A DNA stretch of 64,000 bases. Origin: M55B127 sp034521955. GTDB lineage: Bacteria > Bacillota > Halanaerobiia > Halanaerobiales > M55B127. Positions 52,227 through 61,057 of the stretch are shown here, piece after piece. Where the stretch lies: positions 1-64,000 of the forward strand of contig JAXHLT010000006.1 of NCBI GenBank assembly GCA_034521955.1. Direction: 5' to 3'. Positions within the stretch are counted from its first letter, which is position 1; every line of letters begins with the position of its first letter. A model generated the notes under the pieces. That model was not told the DNA's origin. It was given only the letters and a program-made list of their open reading frames with translations, and did no database searches. The translations under genes and the position numbers were made by a program.

Positions 52227-53693
52227 ATGAACACAAAATGGATTGATTCGAATCTATACTTAAATAAAGATAGTTTATGTAAGTTATTAAATAATTTAAG
52301 TGAGGGAGTACATGTAGTTGATGAAAAGGGTAAAACTATATTATACAATAAAAAGGCATCAGAAATTGATGGACTTAAACCAAAAGAAGTTTTAGGAAAA
52401 AACCTGTTTGAGGTTTTTCCATCTTTAACTCTTGAAACTTCAACTTTAATGAAAACTTTAAAAAATGAAAAAAAGTATTTAAACCATAAACAAACCTTCA
52501 TAAACTACCGGGGTAAAAAGACTACAACTATCAATCACACTTTCCCAGTCTTTTTTCGTGATGATACTAAAGGAGCTGTAGAAATATCTAAAGATATTAC
52601 CCAGACTGAGGAATTGGTAGATGATATTACAGATTTAAGAAACAAATTAAAAGAGGGTAGTAAAAAAACCAAAAAGAAAGTTGATAACAACACAAGTTAT
52701 GAGTTTTCTGATATAATTGGACAAAATAAAAAGTTTAATAGTTCCATTAGTGATGCAATAAAATGTGCAGGTAGTGGATCATCAGTTCTAATTTATGGAG
52801 AGACCGGAACCGGTAAAGAACTTATTGCTCAAAGTATTCATAATGCAAGTCAAAGAAAAAATAATGATTTTATAGCTCAAAACTGTGCCGCATTACCAAA
52901 AGATTTATTGGAATCCCTTTTATTTGGTACTGAAAAGGGCAGTTTTACAGGAGCAAAAAGTAAACCGGGCTTATTTGAAATGGCAGATGGAGGAACAATC
53001 TTACTTGATGAGATAAACTCAATGGACTTATCACTACAGGCTAAACTGTTAAGGGTTTTGCAGGATGGCAGAGTAAGAAGGATTGGTGGGCAAAAAGAAA
53101 AACAGGTGGATGTAAGGGTAATTACAACCATGAATATGCATCCTGACCGTGCATTTAAAGAAAACATACTAAGAGAAGATTTATACTACAGGTTAAGTGT
53201 TGTCTATATTCATCTACCACCACTGAGAAAAAGAAAAGATGATATCTTTTTATTGGCTGAACACTTTATTAATCATTTTAATAAAAAGTTCAATAAAGAA
53301 ATTTTAGGCCTTGATGATGAAATAAAAAAAGCATTTCAAAGTTATAGCTGGCCTGGCAATGTTAGAGAGTTAAAACATGTTATTGAAAGTGCATATAATG
53401 TAAAACAGTTTGGAGATGAAATTCAGATTAAAGATCTTCCCGGATATATTCGAGAACGGATGGGACAAAATAGGAATATGTCTGTGGGTAATGGTTTTCA
53501 AAATAATATAAGCTCTCTAGACAGTGATGAAATGCCTCCATTAGATGAGTATTTAGAAAAAATAGAATTGAATTTAATCAAAGATGCCTTAAAAAAGACT
53601 AACCATAATATAAGTGCTGCAGCACGTAAACTAGAAATATCAAGACAGTCTTTACAGTATAAACTCAAAAAATATAATTTAAAGGATAACTAG
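52227..53693 (+). CDS. sigma-54-dependent activator (PAS-AAA-Fis)
   Basis: 488 residues. A PAS sensor (about 14-125) is followed by an AAA+ domain with Walker A GETGTGKE (191-198), the sigma-54 contact loop GSFTGA (238-243, serine in place of the usual alanine), Walker B GTILLDEI, an arginine-finger region and a C-terminal Fis helix-turn-helix. The layout resembles RocR, which controls arginine catabolism. With three sigma-54 promoters upstream of lysine-fermentation genes, it is very probably their activator, sensing lysine or a product. Confidence 0.92.
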   Translation: MNTKWIDSNLYLNKDSLCKLLNNLSEGVHVVDEKGKTILYNKKASEIDGLKPKEVLGKNLFEVFPSLTLETSTLMKTLKNEKKYLNHKQTFINYRGKKTTTINHTFPVFFRDDTKGAVEISKDITQTEELVDDITDLRNKLKEGSKKTKKKVDNNTSYEFSDIIGQNKKFNSSISDAIKCAGSGSSVLIYGETGTGKELIAQSIHNASQRKNNDFIAQNCAALPKDLLESLLFGTEKGSFTGAKSKPGLFEMADGGTILLDEINSMDLSLQAKLLRVLQDGRVRRIGGQKEKQVDVRVITTMNMHPDRAFKENILREDLYYRLSVVYIHLPPLRKRKDDIFLLAEHFINHFNKKFNKEILGLDDEIKKAFQSYSWPGNVRELKHVIESAYNVKQFGDEIQIKDLPGYIRERMGQNRNMSVGNGFQNNISSLDSDEMPPLDEYLEKIELNLIKDALKKTNHNISAAARKLEISRQSLQYKLKKYNLKDN

Positions 53694-53703
53694 GAGTGTT
53701 AAC

Positions 53704-54627
53704 ATGGATATAACATTAATATTATTATTTTTAATAGCCGGATTTATCATAGGTTACTTTAAACCTTTACCAGATATTTTTTATAAATATTCTGGTTATA
53801 TTACTGAAATAGGTCTGATAATACTTTTAGCTTCTATGGGAGCAAGAATAGGTGTTGATCAAAGTATAATAAATCAGCTGGGAGTTATTGGACTTAAATC
53901 TTTTATCTTAGCCTTATTTAGTATTATAGGTAGTGTATTATTTTTAAAACTTTTTGCTATGTTTTTAAAAACAAACTACAAGGAAGTAAAAGAAGATGAA
54001 AACTTAAATCAGGAGAGTTCAGATCATCGACTCACCTTAATGATAGTAGCATCAATAACTATTGGTCTAATATTAGGTCTAAGTATTCTAAAAGAACAGT
54101 ACTTACCAACAATTGAAGTAATAACAACATATGCTTTAGCTGCTTTGCTTTTTGGAGTTGGTATAGATATAGGTCTAAACAAAAAGGCTTTTAAAGAGTT
54201 AAGAATATTAGGTTTTAAAATTTTAATTATACCGATTTTAATTGTAATCGGAACTCTTTTTGGAACTTTTATAGCAAGTCTTTTTTTAAACATGAAAGCT
54301 AAAGATGCCCTTGCTGTAGGAGCAGGTTTTGGCTGGTATAGTTTATCAGCTGTTTTAATAACAAAGTTACACAGTGTTGAATTAGGTTCGATTGCATTTT
54401 TAACCAATGTATTTCGGGAACTAATAACTATTATATCACTTCCTTTTGTAGTAAAATATATCGGGAAGATTCCATCAATAGGTCCTGGTGGTGCTACAAC
54501 CATGGATGTAACCTTACCATTAATTAAAAAAATAGCTGGTGAAGAGATTGCAATACTTGCATTTATAAGTGGTGTTGTTCTTTCTACCTTGGTGCCTATT
54601 TTAGTTCCTTTCATTTTAAGTTTTTAA
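53704..54627 (+). CDS. lysO: LysO-family (YbjE-like) lysine transporter
   Basis: 307 residues with about 8-10 membrane segments and paired motifs typical of LysO: LLASMGARIGVD, ALLFGVGIDIG, GAGFGWYSLSAVLIT and GPGGATTMDVTLP. E. coli LysO exports lysine. Here it sits between the activator and the catabolic genes, so it may balance lysine or a lysine analogue, or run as an exchanger. Confidence 0.88.
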   Translation: MDITLILLFLIAGFIIGYFKPLPDIFYKYSGYITEIGLIILLASMGARIGVDQSIINQLGVIGLKSFILALFSIIGSVLFLKLFAMFLKTNYKEVKEDENLNQESSDHRLTLMIVASITIGLILGLSILKEQYLPTIEVITTYALAALLFGVGIDIGLNKKAFKELRILGFKILIIPILIVIGTLFGTFIASLFLNMKAKDALAVGAGFGWYSLSAVLITKLHSVELGSIAFLTNVFRELITIISLPFVVKYIGKIPSIGPGGATTMDVTLPLIKKIAGEEIAILAFISGVVLSTLVPILVPFILSF

Positions 54628-54641
54628 ATTATTCTTTTTTG

Positions 54642-54658
54642 TGGCATAATAATTGCAA
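54642..54658 (+). promoter_or_regulatory. sigma-54 promoter upstream of kamB
   Basis: TGGCATAATAATTGCAA is close to the consensus TGGCAC-N5-TTGCA, with GG and GC 10 nt apart. Transcription would begin only about 12 nt before the kamB start codon, just at the RBS. Confidence 0.75.
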
Positions 54659-54679
54659 TTTTTATAAAAGGGGTAAAAG

Positions 54680-55714
54680 ATGGGAAAAACATTATTTGAA
54701 TCACTTATCGATAAAAATAAAAAAGTGATATCTATTGTGGGTTTAGCTAAAAACACGGGTAAGACCGTAACACTTAACTATCTTACAGAAAATCTCTATA
54801 AAAACAACTTTAGGGTTGGTTTAATATCTTATGGAAGAGATGGAGAAGAAATAGACTTAATTACAGGTAAGAAAAAACCACCTGTTAATGTCTATCCGGG
54901 CAGCTATTTTGTAACTTCATCAAGGGCTTTAAGAGATAATACTTTAAAGTATAAAAAAATTAAAAGTACTGATATAAAAACTACGATGGGAGAAGTAAAT
55001 CTCTATCAAAGTTTAGATCAAGGTGTTGTTCAACTTGTTGGGATAAATCGGATCAGTCATCTTTTAATAGTAAAAGATCTAATAGAAAGTTTTGTAGACT
55101 ATACTTTAATAGACGGTGCCCTGGATAGAAAAAGTTCAGCTTTACCTAGATTAAGTGAGGCAATGATTCTATCAACTGGAGCTGTGATAGGTATAAATAT
55201 AGAAGATGTAATAAAAAAAACCAGTTATGAATTAAAAAAAATAATGATAGATTCTCTAAAAGACAAAGATGAACTTTTAAAACTACAGAGCTTTGAAAAT
55301 AAAGGAGTTAGTGTTCTGTGGACAAAAAATGACGGAGTTGTTGAATTTAATTCTCCAACTTCACTGATGCTTATAAACGACATCATAGACTACCTTGAAA
55401 AAAACAATATAGAAAAGATAAAATATCTTTTTATCAACGGTGCTTTTACCGACACAGTTGCCAAAAAGATATTCAAATTAAAGTACAATAAGTTCAAGTT
55501 AGTTGTGGCTGATTCAACAAAACTATTTTTAAATGAAATGAGTTTTAATCTTTTAACTAAAAATAATATTGGGATTAATGTACTATATCCAATGAATATA
55601 ATTGGATTAACGATTAATCCATACAATCCAGAAGGAGATAGCTTAGATAAGGAACAATTTTTAAAAGAAATAAATAAAAAAATTGATTTACCAATCTATA
55701 ATATAAAAGCTTAA
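54680..55714 (+). CDS. kamB: lysine 5,6-aminomutase reactivase subunit KamB
   Basis: 344 residues. A P-loop GLAKNTGKT (21-29) opens a reactivase-type domain, with YGRDGEEIDLITGKKKPPV and a DGALDRKSSA segment typical of KamB/MutL-like factors. It helps exchange damaged adenosylcobalamin in KamDE. In Clostridium and Fusobacterium it works with the MutS-like KamC, which is absent here; kamD follows after only 20 nt. Confidence 0.85.
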   Translation: MGKTLFESLIDKNKKVISIVGLAKNTGKTVTLNYLTENLYKNNFRVGLISYGRDGEEIDLITGKKKPPVNVYPGSYFVTSSRALRDNTLKYKKIKSTDIKTTMGEVNLYQSLDQGVVQLVGINRISHLLIVKDLIESFVDYTLIDGALDRKSSALPRLSEAMILSTGAVIGINIEDVIKKTSYELKKIMIDSLKDKDELLKLQSFENKGVSVLWTKNDGVVEFNSPTSLMLINDIIDYLEKNNIEKIKYLFINGAFTDTVAKKIFKLKYNKFKLVVADSTKLFLNEMSFNLLTKNNIGINVLYPMNIIGLTINPYNPEGDSLDKEQFLKEINKKIDLPIYNIKA

Positions 55715-55734
55715 ACTTTGAAAGGAGGAGTATT

Positions 55735-57303
55735 TTGACACCTAAATTAAATTTAGACCAGAAGTTAATTAACTTATGTAGAAACTATACTTCTAAAATT
55801 GCAGATGATATAGAACAAAAAATTGAGAATAATACAACGACATCAGTTGAAAGAACTGTTCTTAGACTATTAGGGGTTGATGGTGTAGATAAACACGGAA
55901 TACCACTACCCAATGTGGTGGTTGAAAAGATAAAAGCCAAAGATAAATTAAACCGGGGTATTTCTTACTGGTTTGGTAACGGATTACTGCAAACCGATCT
56001 TGATGTACAGACTCTTGCCGATAAAATTGGCAAAAATGAAATAGACCTTTTAAATCTGCCCCAAGAAGATAATGATAAAGTTAATGACTTCATCTATAAA
56101 AAAGCAAAAGAAAGTATCAAACCAATCAAAGAGAATGTTAAAAAAAGAGATCAGATGATGGATGAATTCTCTCCAGGACCAAAACCCTGGCTTTATGTAA
56201 TTGTGGCAACAGGGAATATATATGAAGATGTAAAACAGGCTAAGGCAGCTGCAAGACAGGGTGCAGATATAATAGCTGTAATTAGAAGCACAGCACAAAG
56301 CTTATTAGATTATGTACCTTATGGACCGACTACTGAGGGTTTTGGTGGTACATATGCAACCCAAGAGAACTTTAAGATAATGAGAGAAGCACTTGATGAA
56401 GTTATAAAAAAAGAGGGTCATTATGTTCAGCTTGTTAACTACTGTTCCGGGCTTGCAATGCCTGAGATAGCAGCTATGGGTGCTATTGAAAGATTAGATA
56501 TGATGTTAAATGATGCGATGTATGGAATTCTTTTTAGAGACATAAATATGAAACGTACTTTTATAGATCAGCATTTTTCAAGGATGATTAATGCTTTTGC
56601 AGGTGTAATAATTAATACAGGTGAAGATAATTATTTAACTACATCAGATGCAGTTAATGAAGCACATACTGTGTTAGCCTCACAGTTCATTAATGAAGAA
56701 CTCGGATTAAGAACTGGATTGAAAAAAGAACAACTCGGTTTAGGACACGCCTTTGAGATAAATCCTGAGTTAGAAGACAGCTTCTTATTAGAATTAGCAC
56801 AGGCACAGATGGTAAGACAGATCTTTTCTGATTCTCCGTTAAAGTATATGCCTCCCACAAAGTATATCAATGGTGATATCTTTAGAGGTCATTTAATGGA
56901 TGGTATGTTTAACCTTGCTTCAATTATGACAGATCAAAGTATTCAGCTTTTAGGTATGTTAACTGAAGCAATTCATACTCCCTTTTTACAGGACAGGGCA
57001 TTGAGTATAGAAAATGCAAAACATGTATTCAATTCTGCTCGTAGTTTAAGTGATGAAATTCAGTTTAGACCTGATGGTAAAATACAAAAGCGTGCTGATC
57101 AGGTATTAAATGAAACTGCTGAAATTCTAAAAGAAATATCTGATAAAGGATTAATGCAGTCGTTATCAGAAGGTATTTTTGCTGATATTAAAAGACCTGT
57201 TCAAGGTGGAAAAGGTGCTGAAGGTGTAGTAGAGAAGTCCGAAAACTACTTTAATCCTTTTTATAAACTTCTTAAAAAGGAGTTGAATATATCTAATGGA
57301 TAA
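55735..57303 (+). CDS. kamD: lysine 5,6-aminomutase alpha subunit
   Basis: 522 residues, full length for KamD. ATGNIYEDVKQAKAAARQGADIIAVIRSTAQSLLDYVP and GPTTEGFGGTYATQENF lie in the barrel that holds PLP and adenosylcobalamin. With KamE it moves the terminal amino group of beta-lysine or D-lysine to C5. TTG 55735 follows AAAGGAGGAG; the end overlaps kamE by 8 nt. Confidence 0.95.
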   Translation: MTPKLNLDQKLINLCRNYTSKIADDIEQKIENNTTTSVERTVLRLLGVDGVDKHGIPLPNVVVEKIKAKDKLNRGISYWFGNGLLQTDLDVQTLADKIGKNEIDLLNLPQEDNDKVNDFIYKKAKESIKPIKENVKKRDQMMDEFSPGPKPWLYVIVATGNIYEDVKQAKAAARQGADIIAVIRSTAQSLLDYVPYGPTTEGFGGTYATQENFKIMREALDEVIKKEGHYVQLVNYCSGLAMPEIAAMGAIERLDMMLNDAMYGILFRDINMKRTFIDQHFSRMINAFAGVIINTGEDNYLTTSDAVNEAHTVLASQFINEELGLRTGLKKEQLGLGHAFEINPELEDSFLLELAQAQMVRQIFSDSPLKYMPPTKYINGDIFRGHLMDGMFNLASIMTDQSIQLLGMLTEAIHTPFLQDRALSIENAKHVFNSARSLSDEIQFRPDGKIQKRADQVLNETAEILKEISDKGLMQSLSEGIFADIKRPVQGGKGAEGVVEKSENYFNPFYKLLKKELNISNG

Positions 57304-58057
57304 AAATAATTTAATAAAAGCATATGGTGATACATATAATGACGGTAAAATTCAACTAAGCTTTACACTACCAATACAAAAAGGCTTAGAAGCAGAAGAG
57401 GCAGCTCGCAAATACTGTTTACAGCTGGGATTAAAAGAAGTTGAAGTTGTTCATATGAGAGATTTAAGTGAGGGATTTACATTTTTTGTGGTTTACGCAA
57501 TTTCAAATGTTGTTGTAGATAAATCCAAGATAAGTGTTGCCAAAATTGACACAGAAGAGATGTCCTACTATGAAATAAATGACTATATTAAAGATAAAAT
57601 CAAAAGAAAGTTAACCGTTGTAGGTGCTTGTACAGGAACAGATGCACATACAGTAGGTTTAGATGCAATATTAAATATGAAAGGTTATGCCGGAGAGTAT
57701 GGATTAGAAAGGTACCCTCAGTATAATACATTTAACTTAGGTAGTCAGGTCCCCAATGAAGCTCTAATTAAAAAGGCAGTTGAAGTAGATGCAGATGCAG
57801 TTTTAATATCCCAGGTAGTCACACAAAAAGATATACATATTAAAAATCTCACTGAGTTTGTAGAAATATTAGAAGCTGAAGGTTTAAGGGATAATTACAT
57901 ATTAGTTTTAGGAGGACCTAGAATCAGTCATGAACTAGCTTTAGAATTAGGATTTGATGCTGGATTTGGTTCAGGCACAAAACCTAATCAAGTTGCATCA
58001 TATATTGCACAAAAAGTATTTGAAAATAATTTTAAGGATGGTGATATAAATGAGTGA
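57296..58057 (+). CDS. kamE: lysine 5,6-aminomutase beta subunit (B12-binding)
   Basis: 253 residues. The base-off cobalamin motif DxHxxG is D116-A-H118-T-V-G121. K129 in NMKGYAGEYGLERY lies 11 residues after the cobalt-ligand histidine, matching the PLP lysine K144 of the C. sticklandii enzyme. An N-terminal dimerisation domain precedes them. Overlaps on both sides indicate coupled translation. Confidence 0.95.
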   Translation: MDKNNLIKAYGDTYNDGKIQLSFTLPIQKGLEAEEAARKYCLQLGLKEVEVVHMRDLSEGFTFFVVYAISNVVVDKSKISVAKIDTEEMSYYEINDYIKDKIKRKLTVVGACTGTDAHTVGLDAILNMKGYAGEYGLERYPQYNTFNLGSQVPNEALIKKAVEVDADAVLISQVVTQKDIHIKNLTEFVEILEAEGLRDNYILVLGGPRISHELALELGFDAGFGSGTKPNQVASYIAQKVFENNFKDGDINE

Positions 58058-58439
58058 AGAGGTTTTAATTAGATTAAGAATGAGTACTAATGATGCTCAT
58101 TATGCAGGAAACTTAGTTGATGGAGCAAAAATGTTAGAACTATTCGGAGATGTTGCTACTGAATTATTAATTAGAAGTGATGGAGATGAAGGTCTCTTTT
58201 TATCCTATGACAATGTTGAATTTACAGCACCGGTTTATGCGGGTGATTTTATTGAAGCAAAAGGCAAAATCGTAAAAAAAGGAAACACATCACGAAAGAT
58301 GGAGTTTGAAGCATATAAAGTAATAACTTCGTCAAAAGACGCTAAATATGATTCGGCTTGTGATGTGTTAGAAGAGCCTGTTTTAGTTGCTAAAGCAACT
58401 GGAACCTGTGTGGTTCAAAAAGAAAGACAGAGGAATTAA
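58050..58439 (+). CDS. kal: 3-aminobutyryl-CoA ammonia-lyase
   Basis: 129 residues of the hot-dog fold, matching Kal: RLRMSTNDAHYAGNLVDGAKMLELFGDVATELLI and FTAPVYAGDFIEAKG. It removes ammonia from 3-aminobutyryl-CoA to give crotonyl-CoA. It overlaps kamE by 8 nt and adjoins kce. Confidence 0.93.
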   Translation: MSEEVLIRLRMSTNDAHYAGNLVDGAKMLELFGDVATELLIRSDGDEGLFLSYDNVEFTAPVYAGDFIEAKGKIVKKGNTSRKMEFEAYKVITSSKDAKYDSACDVLEEPVLVAKATGTCVVQKERQRN

Positions 58440-58441
58440 TG

Positions 58442-59257
58442 ATGGAAAAACTAATTATTACAGCAGCAATCTGTGGAGCAGAGGTTACAAAAGAAGATAA
58501 CCCCAATCTGCCAATAACAGCAGAAGAACTGGCAGAAGAAGCTTTAAAGGCTGAAAAAGCAGGTGCTTCAATAATCCATCTTCATGTTAGAGATAAACAG
58601 GGTAAACCTACCCAGAATAAAGAGATCTTTAAAAAAGCAATTGATAAAATGAATGAACTCGGAGTAAATGCAATAATACAACCCTCTACCGGTGGAGCAG
58701 CCGGAATGAGTTGGAAAGAAAGAATCCAACCAATATATTTAAAACCTGAAATGGCTACGTTAGACTGTGGTACAACAAACTTTGGAGATGAAATTTTTGT
58801 AAACGATCTTCCTTTAATGCGTAACTTTGCTAAAGAGATGAAAAAATTAAATGTATTACCAGAGTTAGAATGTTTTGAAGTAGGACATATCTACAATGCA
58901 TTAAAATTAAAAAAAGAAGGTTTTTTAGATAAACACCTTCATTTTGATTTAGTTTTAGGTGTACCTGGTGCAATGCCTGCTTCCGTTAAAAACCTTTTAT
59001 TTATGGTTGAACATCTTCCAGATAATGCAACCTGGACTTCAGCAGGTGTTAAAAGATTTCAGCTTGAACTTGCTTATCATACTATAATAATGGGAGGACA
59101 TGTAAGAGTAGGTTTTGAAGACAATATCTTTTATAAAAAAGGTGAATTAGCAAAAAGTAATGCTCAATTGGTAAAAAGAATTGTTAGATTAGCTGATGAA
59201 TATGGTCGTGAAGTTGCTAGACCTAAAGAAGCTAGAGGAATTCTAGAGATTGAATAA
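58442..59257 (+). CDS. kce: 3-keto-5-aminohexanoate cleavage enzyme
   Basis: 271 residues of the BKACE (DUF849) family. The zinc ligands H46 and H48 lie in IIHLHVRD; QPSTGG, LPELECFEVGH and HVRVGFEDN are conserved. It combines 3-keto-5-aminohexanoate with acetyl-CoA to give acetoacetate and 3-aminobutyryl-CoA. ATG 58442 gives 7-nt spacing to AGAGGA; ATG 58439 is also possible. Confidence 0.93.
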   Translation: MEKLIITAAICGAEVTKEDNPNLPITAEELAEEALKAEKAGASIIHLHVRDKQGKPTQNKEIFKKAIDKMNELGVNAIIQPSTGGAAGMSWKERIQPIYLKPEMATLDCGTTNFGDEIFVNDLPLMRNFAKEMKKLNVLPELECFEVGHIYNALKLKKEGFLDKHLHFDLVLGVPGAMPASVKNLLFMVEHLPDNATWTSAGVKRFQLELAYHTIIMGGHVRVGFEDNIFYKKGELAKSNAQLVKRIVRLADEYGREVARPKEARGILEIE

Positions 59258-59277
59258 TCTTTAAGGAGGGGTTTAAA

Positions 59278-59985
59278 ATTAAGTATGATTATAAAGATTT
59301 AAAGGCATTGTTTTTAAACTGTACATTAAAAAAATCTCCCGAGACTTCTCACACAAGAGGATTAATTGATGTATCAAAACACATAATGGAAAAGCATAAT
59401 GTTGATGTTGAAGTAATTAGGGTTGTTGATTATGATGTTGCAAATGGAGTATACCCTGATATGAAAGAAAAAGGTTGGGAAAAAGATGAATGGCCTTTAA
59501 TTCAAAAAAAAGTAATGGACTCAGATATTTTAGTCTTAGGGACTCCAATTTGGTTAGGTGATAAGTCGTCAATTTGTGCAAAGGTAATTGAAAGACTTTA
59601 TGCTAATTCAGGTAAATTAAATGAAAAAGGTCAGTATCTATACTACGGAAAAGTTGGTGGGACCATAATTACTGGAAATGAAGATGGAGCAAAACATTGT
59701 GCAATGAACATACTTTACTCATTACAGCATTTAGGTTATGTAATACCTCCTCAAGCAGATGCAGGATGGTTAGGAGCAATAGGTCCAGGTCCATCATATT
59801 TGGATGAAGGATCTGGTGGCCCAGAAAATGATTTTACCAACAGGAATACAACCTTTATGAGTTGGAATCTTATGCATATGGCTAAACTTTTAAAAGACAA
59901 TGATGGTATTGAAGATTATGGAAACCAGAGATCAAAATGGGATGCAGGATGCAGATTTGATAATCCTAATCCAGAATACAGATAA
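59278..59985 (+). CDS. flavodoxin-like NADPH-dependent FMN reductase, apparent AUU start
   Basis: About 235 residues. LKALFLNCTLKKSPETSHTRGL and VLGTPIWLGDKSSICAKVIERL form the FMN-binding flavodoxin-like core; NFMN-reductase family. The frame is open from 59254, but no ATG, GTG or TTG occurs until 59308, which would cut into the first beta strand. ATT 59278 lies 8 nt after AGGAGG (59264-59269) and would give the normal KYDYKDLKALFLNC N-terminus. It sits between kce and kdd, where its role in lysine fermentation is unknown. Confidence 0.8.
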   Translation: MKYDYKDLKALFLNCTLKKSPETSHTRGLIDVSKHIMEKHNVDVEVIRVVDYDVANGVYPDMKEKGWEKDEWPLIQKKVMDSDILVLGTPIWLGDKSSICAKVIERLYANSGKLNEKGQYLYYGKVGGTIITGNEDGAKHCAMNILYSLQHLGYVIPPQADAGWLGAIGPGPSYLDEGSGGPENDFTNRNTTFMSWNLMHMAKLLKDNDGIEDYGNQRSKWDAGCRFDNPNPEYR

Positions 59986-60006
59986 TTAATAGGAGGCTAA
60001 ATAGTT

Positions 60007-61041
60007 ATGAAAAAAGGAAACAAGTACGGCTTACATAGAGTTATTAAACCAAAAGGAGTATTACCACAACCAGCAGAAAAAATTGACAATACAATGGAAA
60101 TATATGATAATGAGATACTAATTGATGTTGAAATATTAAATATAGATTCAGCTAGTTTTACTCAGATTAAACAAGAAGTAGGAGAAAGTGAAGAAAAAAT
60201 AAAGGAAAAGATGATGCAGATAGTGAATAAAAGAGGTAAGCATCATAATCCTGTAACCGGTTCTGGAGGTATGTTAATCGGGACTGTAGCCCAAATTGGT
60301 GACAACCTAAAAGATAGAGATTTAAAGGTTGGAGACAGGATTGCAACATTGGTTTCTTTATCATTGACTCCATTAAAAATCGAAGAGATTAAAAAGGTAC
60401 ACAAAGATATTGACCAGGTAGAAGTAAAAGCAAAAGCTGTATTATTTGAAAGTGGGATCTATGCAAAACTACCTAATGATATGAAAGATACACTTTCATT
60501 AGCAGTATTAGATGTAGCTGGTGCAGCAGCCCAAACTGCTAAATTAGTAAAACCTGGTGATAATGTAATGATAATCGGTGCTGGTGGGAAATCAGGATTA
60601 ATTTGTTTACATGAAGCGAAAAAAAGAGCTGGAGTTACTGGTACAGTTATAGCAATGGGTCATAGTGATTCCAGTTGTAAAAGAATTGAAGAGCTAGGTT
60701 TAGCTGATATCATTATTCAGGGAGATGCAACAAAACCTATTGAAACCTTAGAGATGTTAAAAGAAAAAACAGATGGAGAATTAGCAGATATAGTTATAAA
60801 CAATGTAAATATTTCTGATACAGAAATGTCATCAGTATTATGTACCAAAGATAAAGGAACAATTTACTTTTTCTCAATGGCTACTAGTTTTACTAAAGCA
60901 GCCTTAGGAGCTGAAGGTGTAGGTAAAGATGTTAATATGATTATTGGTAATGGATATACTGAAGGACATGCCGAAATTTCTTTAGAGATCTTAAGAGAAA
61001 ATAAAAAATTAAGAGAGATATTTGAAAGATTATATACTTAA
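60007..61041 (+). CDS. kdd: L-erythro-3,5-diaminohexanoate dehydrogenase
   Basis: 344 residues with an alcohol-dehydrogenase-like C-terminal Rossmann domain (VMIIGAGGKSGLICLHEAKK). KYGLHRVIKPKGVLPQPAEKIDN and SGGMLIGTVAQIG are typical of Kdd. It oxidises 3,5-diaminohexanoate to 3-keto-5-aminohexanoate with NAD(P). RBS AGGAGG precedes ATG 60007. Confidence 0.94.
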   Translation: MKKGNKYGLHRVIKPKGVLPQPAEKIDNTMEIYDNEILIDVEILNIDSASFTQIKQEVGESEEKIKEKMMQIVNKRGKHHNPVTGSGGMLIGTVAQIGDNLKDRDLKVGDRIATLVSLSLTPLKIEEIKKVHKDIDQVEVKAKAVLFESGIYAKLPNDMKDTLSLAVLDVAGAAAQTAKLVKPGDNVMIIGAGGKSGLICLHEAKKRAGVTGTVIAMGHSDSSCKRIEELGLADIIIQGDATKPIETLEMLKEKTDGELADIVINNVNISDTEMSSVLCTKDKGTIYFFSMATSFTKAALGAEGVGKDVNMIIGNGYTEGHAEISLEILRENKKLREIFERLYT

Positions 61042-61057
61042 AATAGGGGAGTTTATT

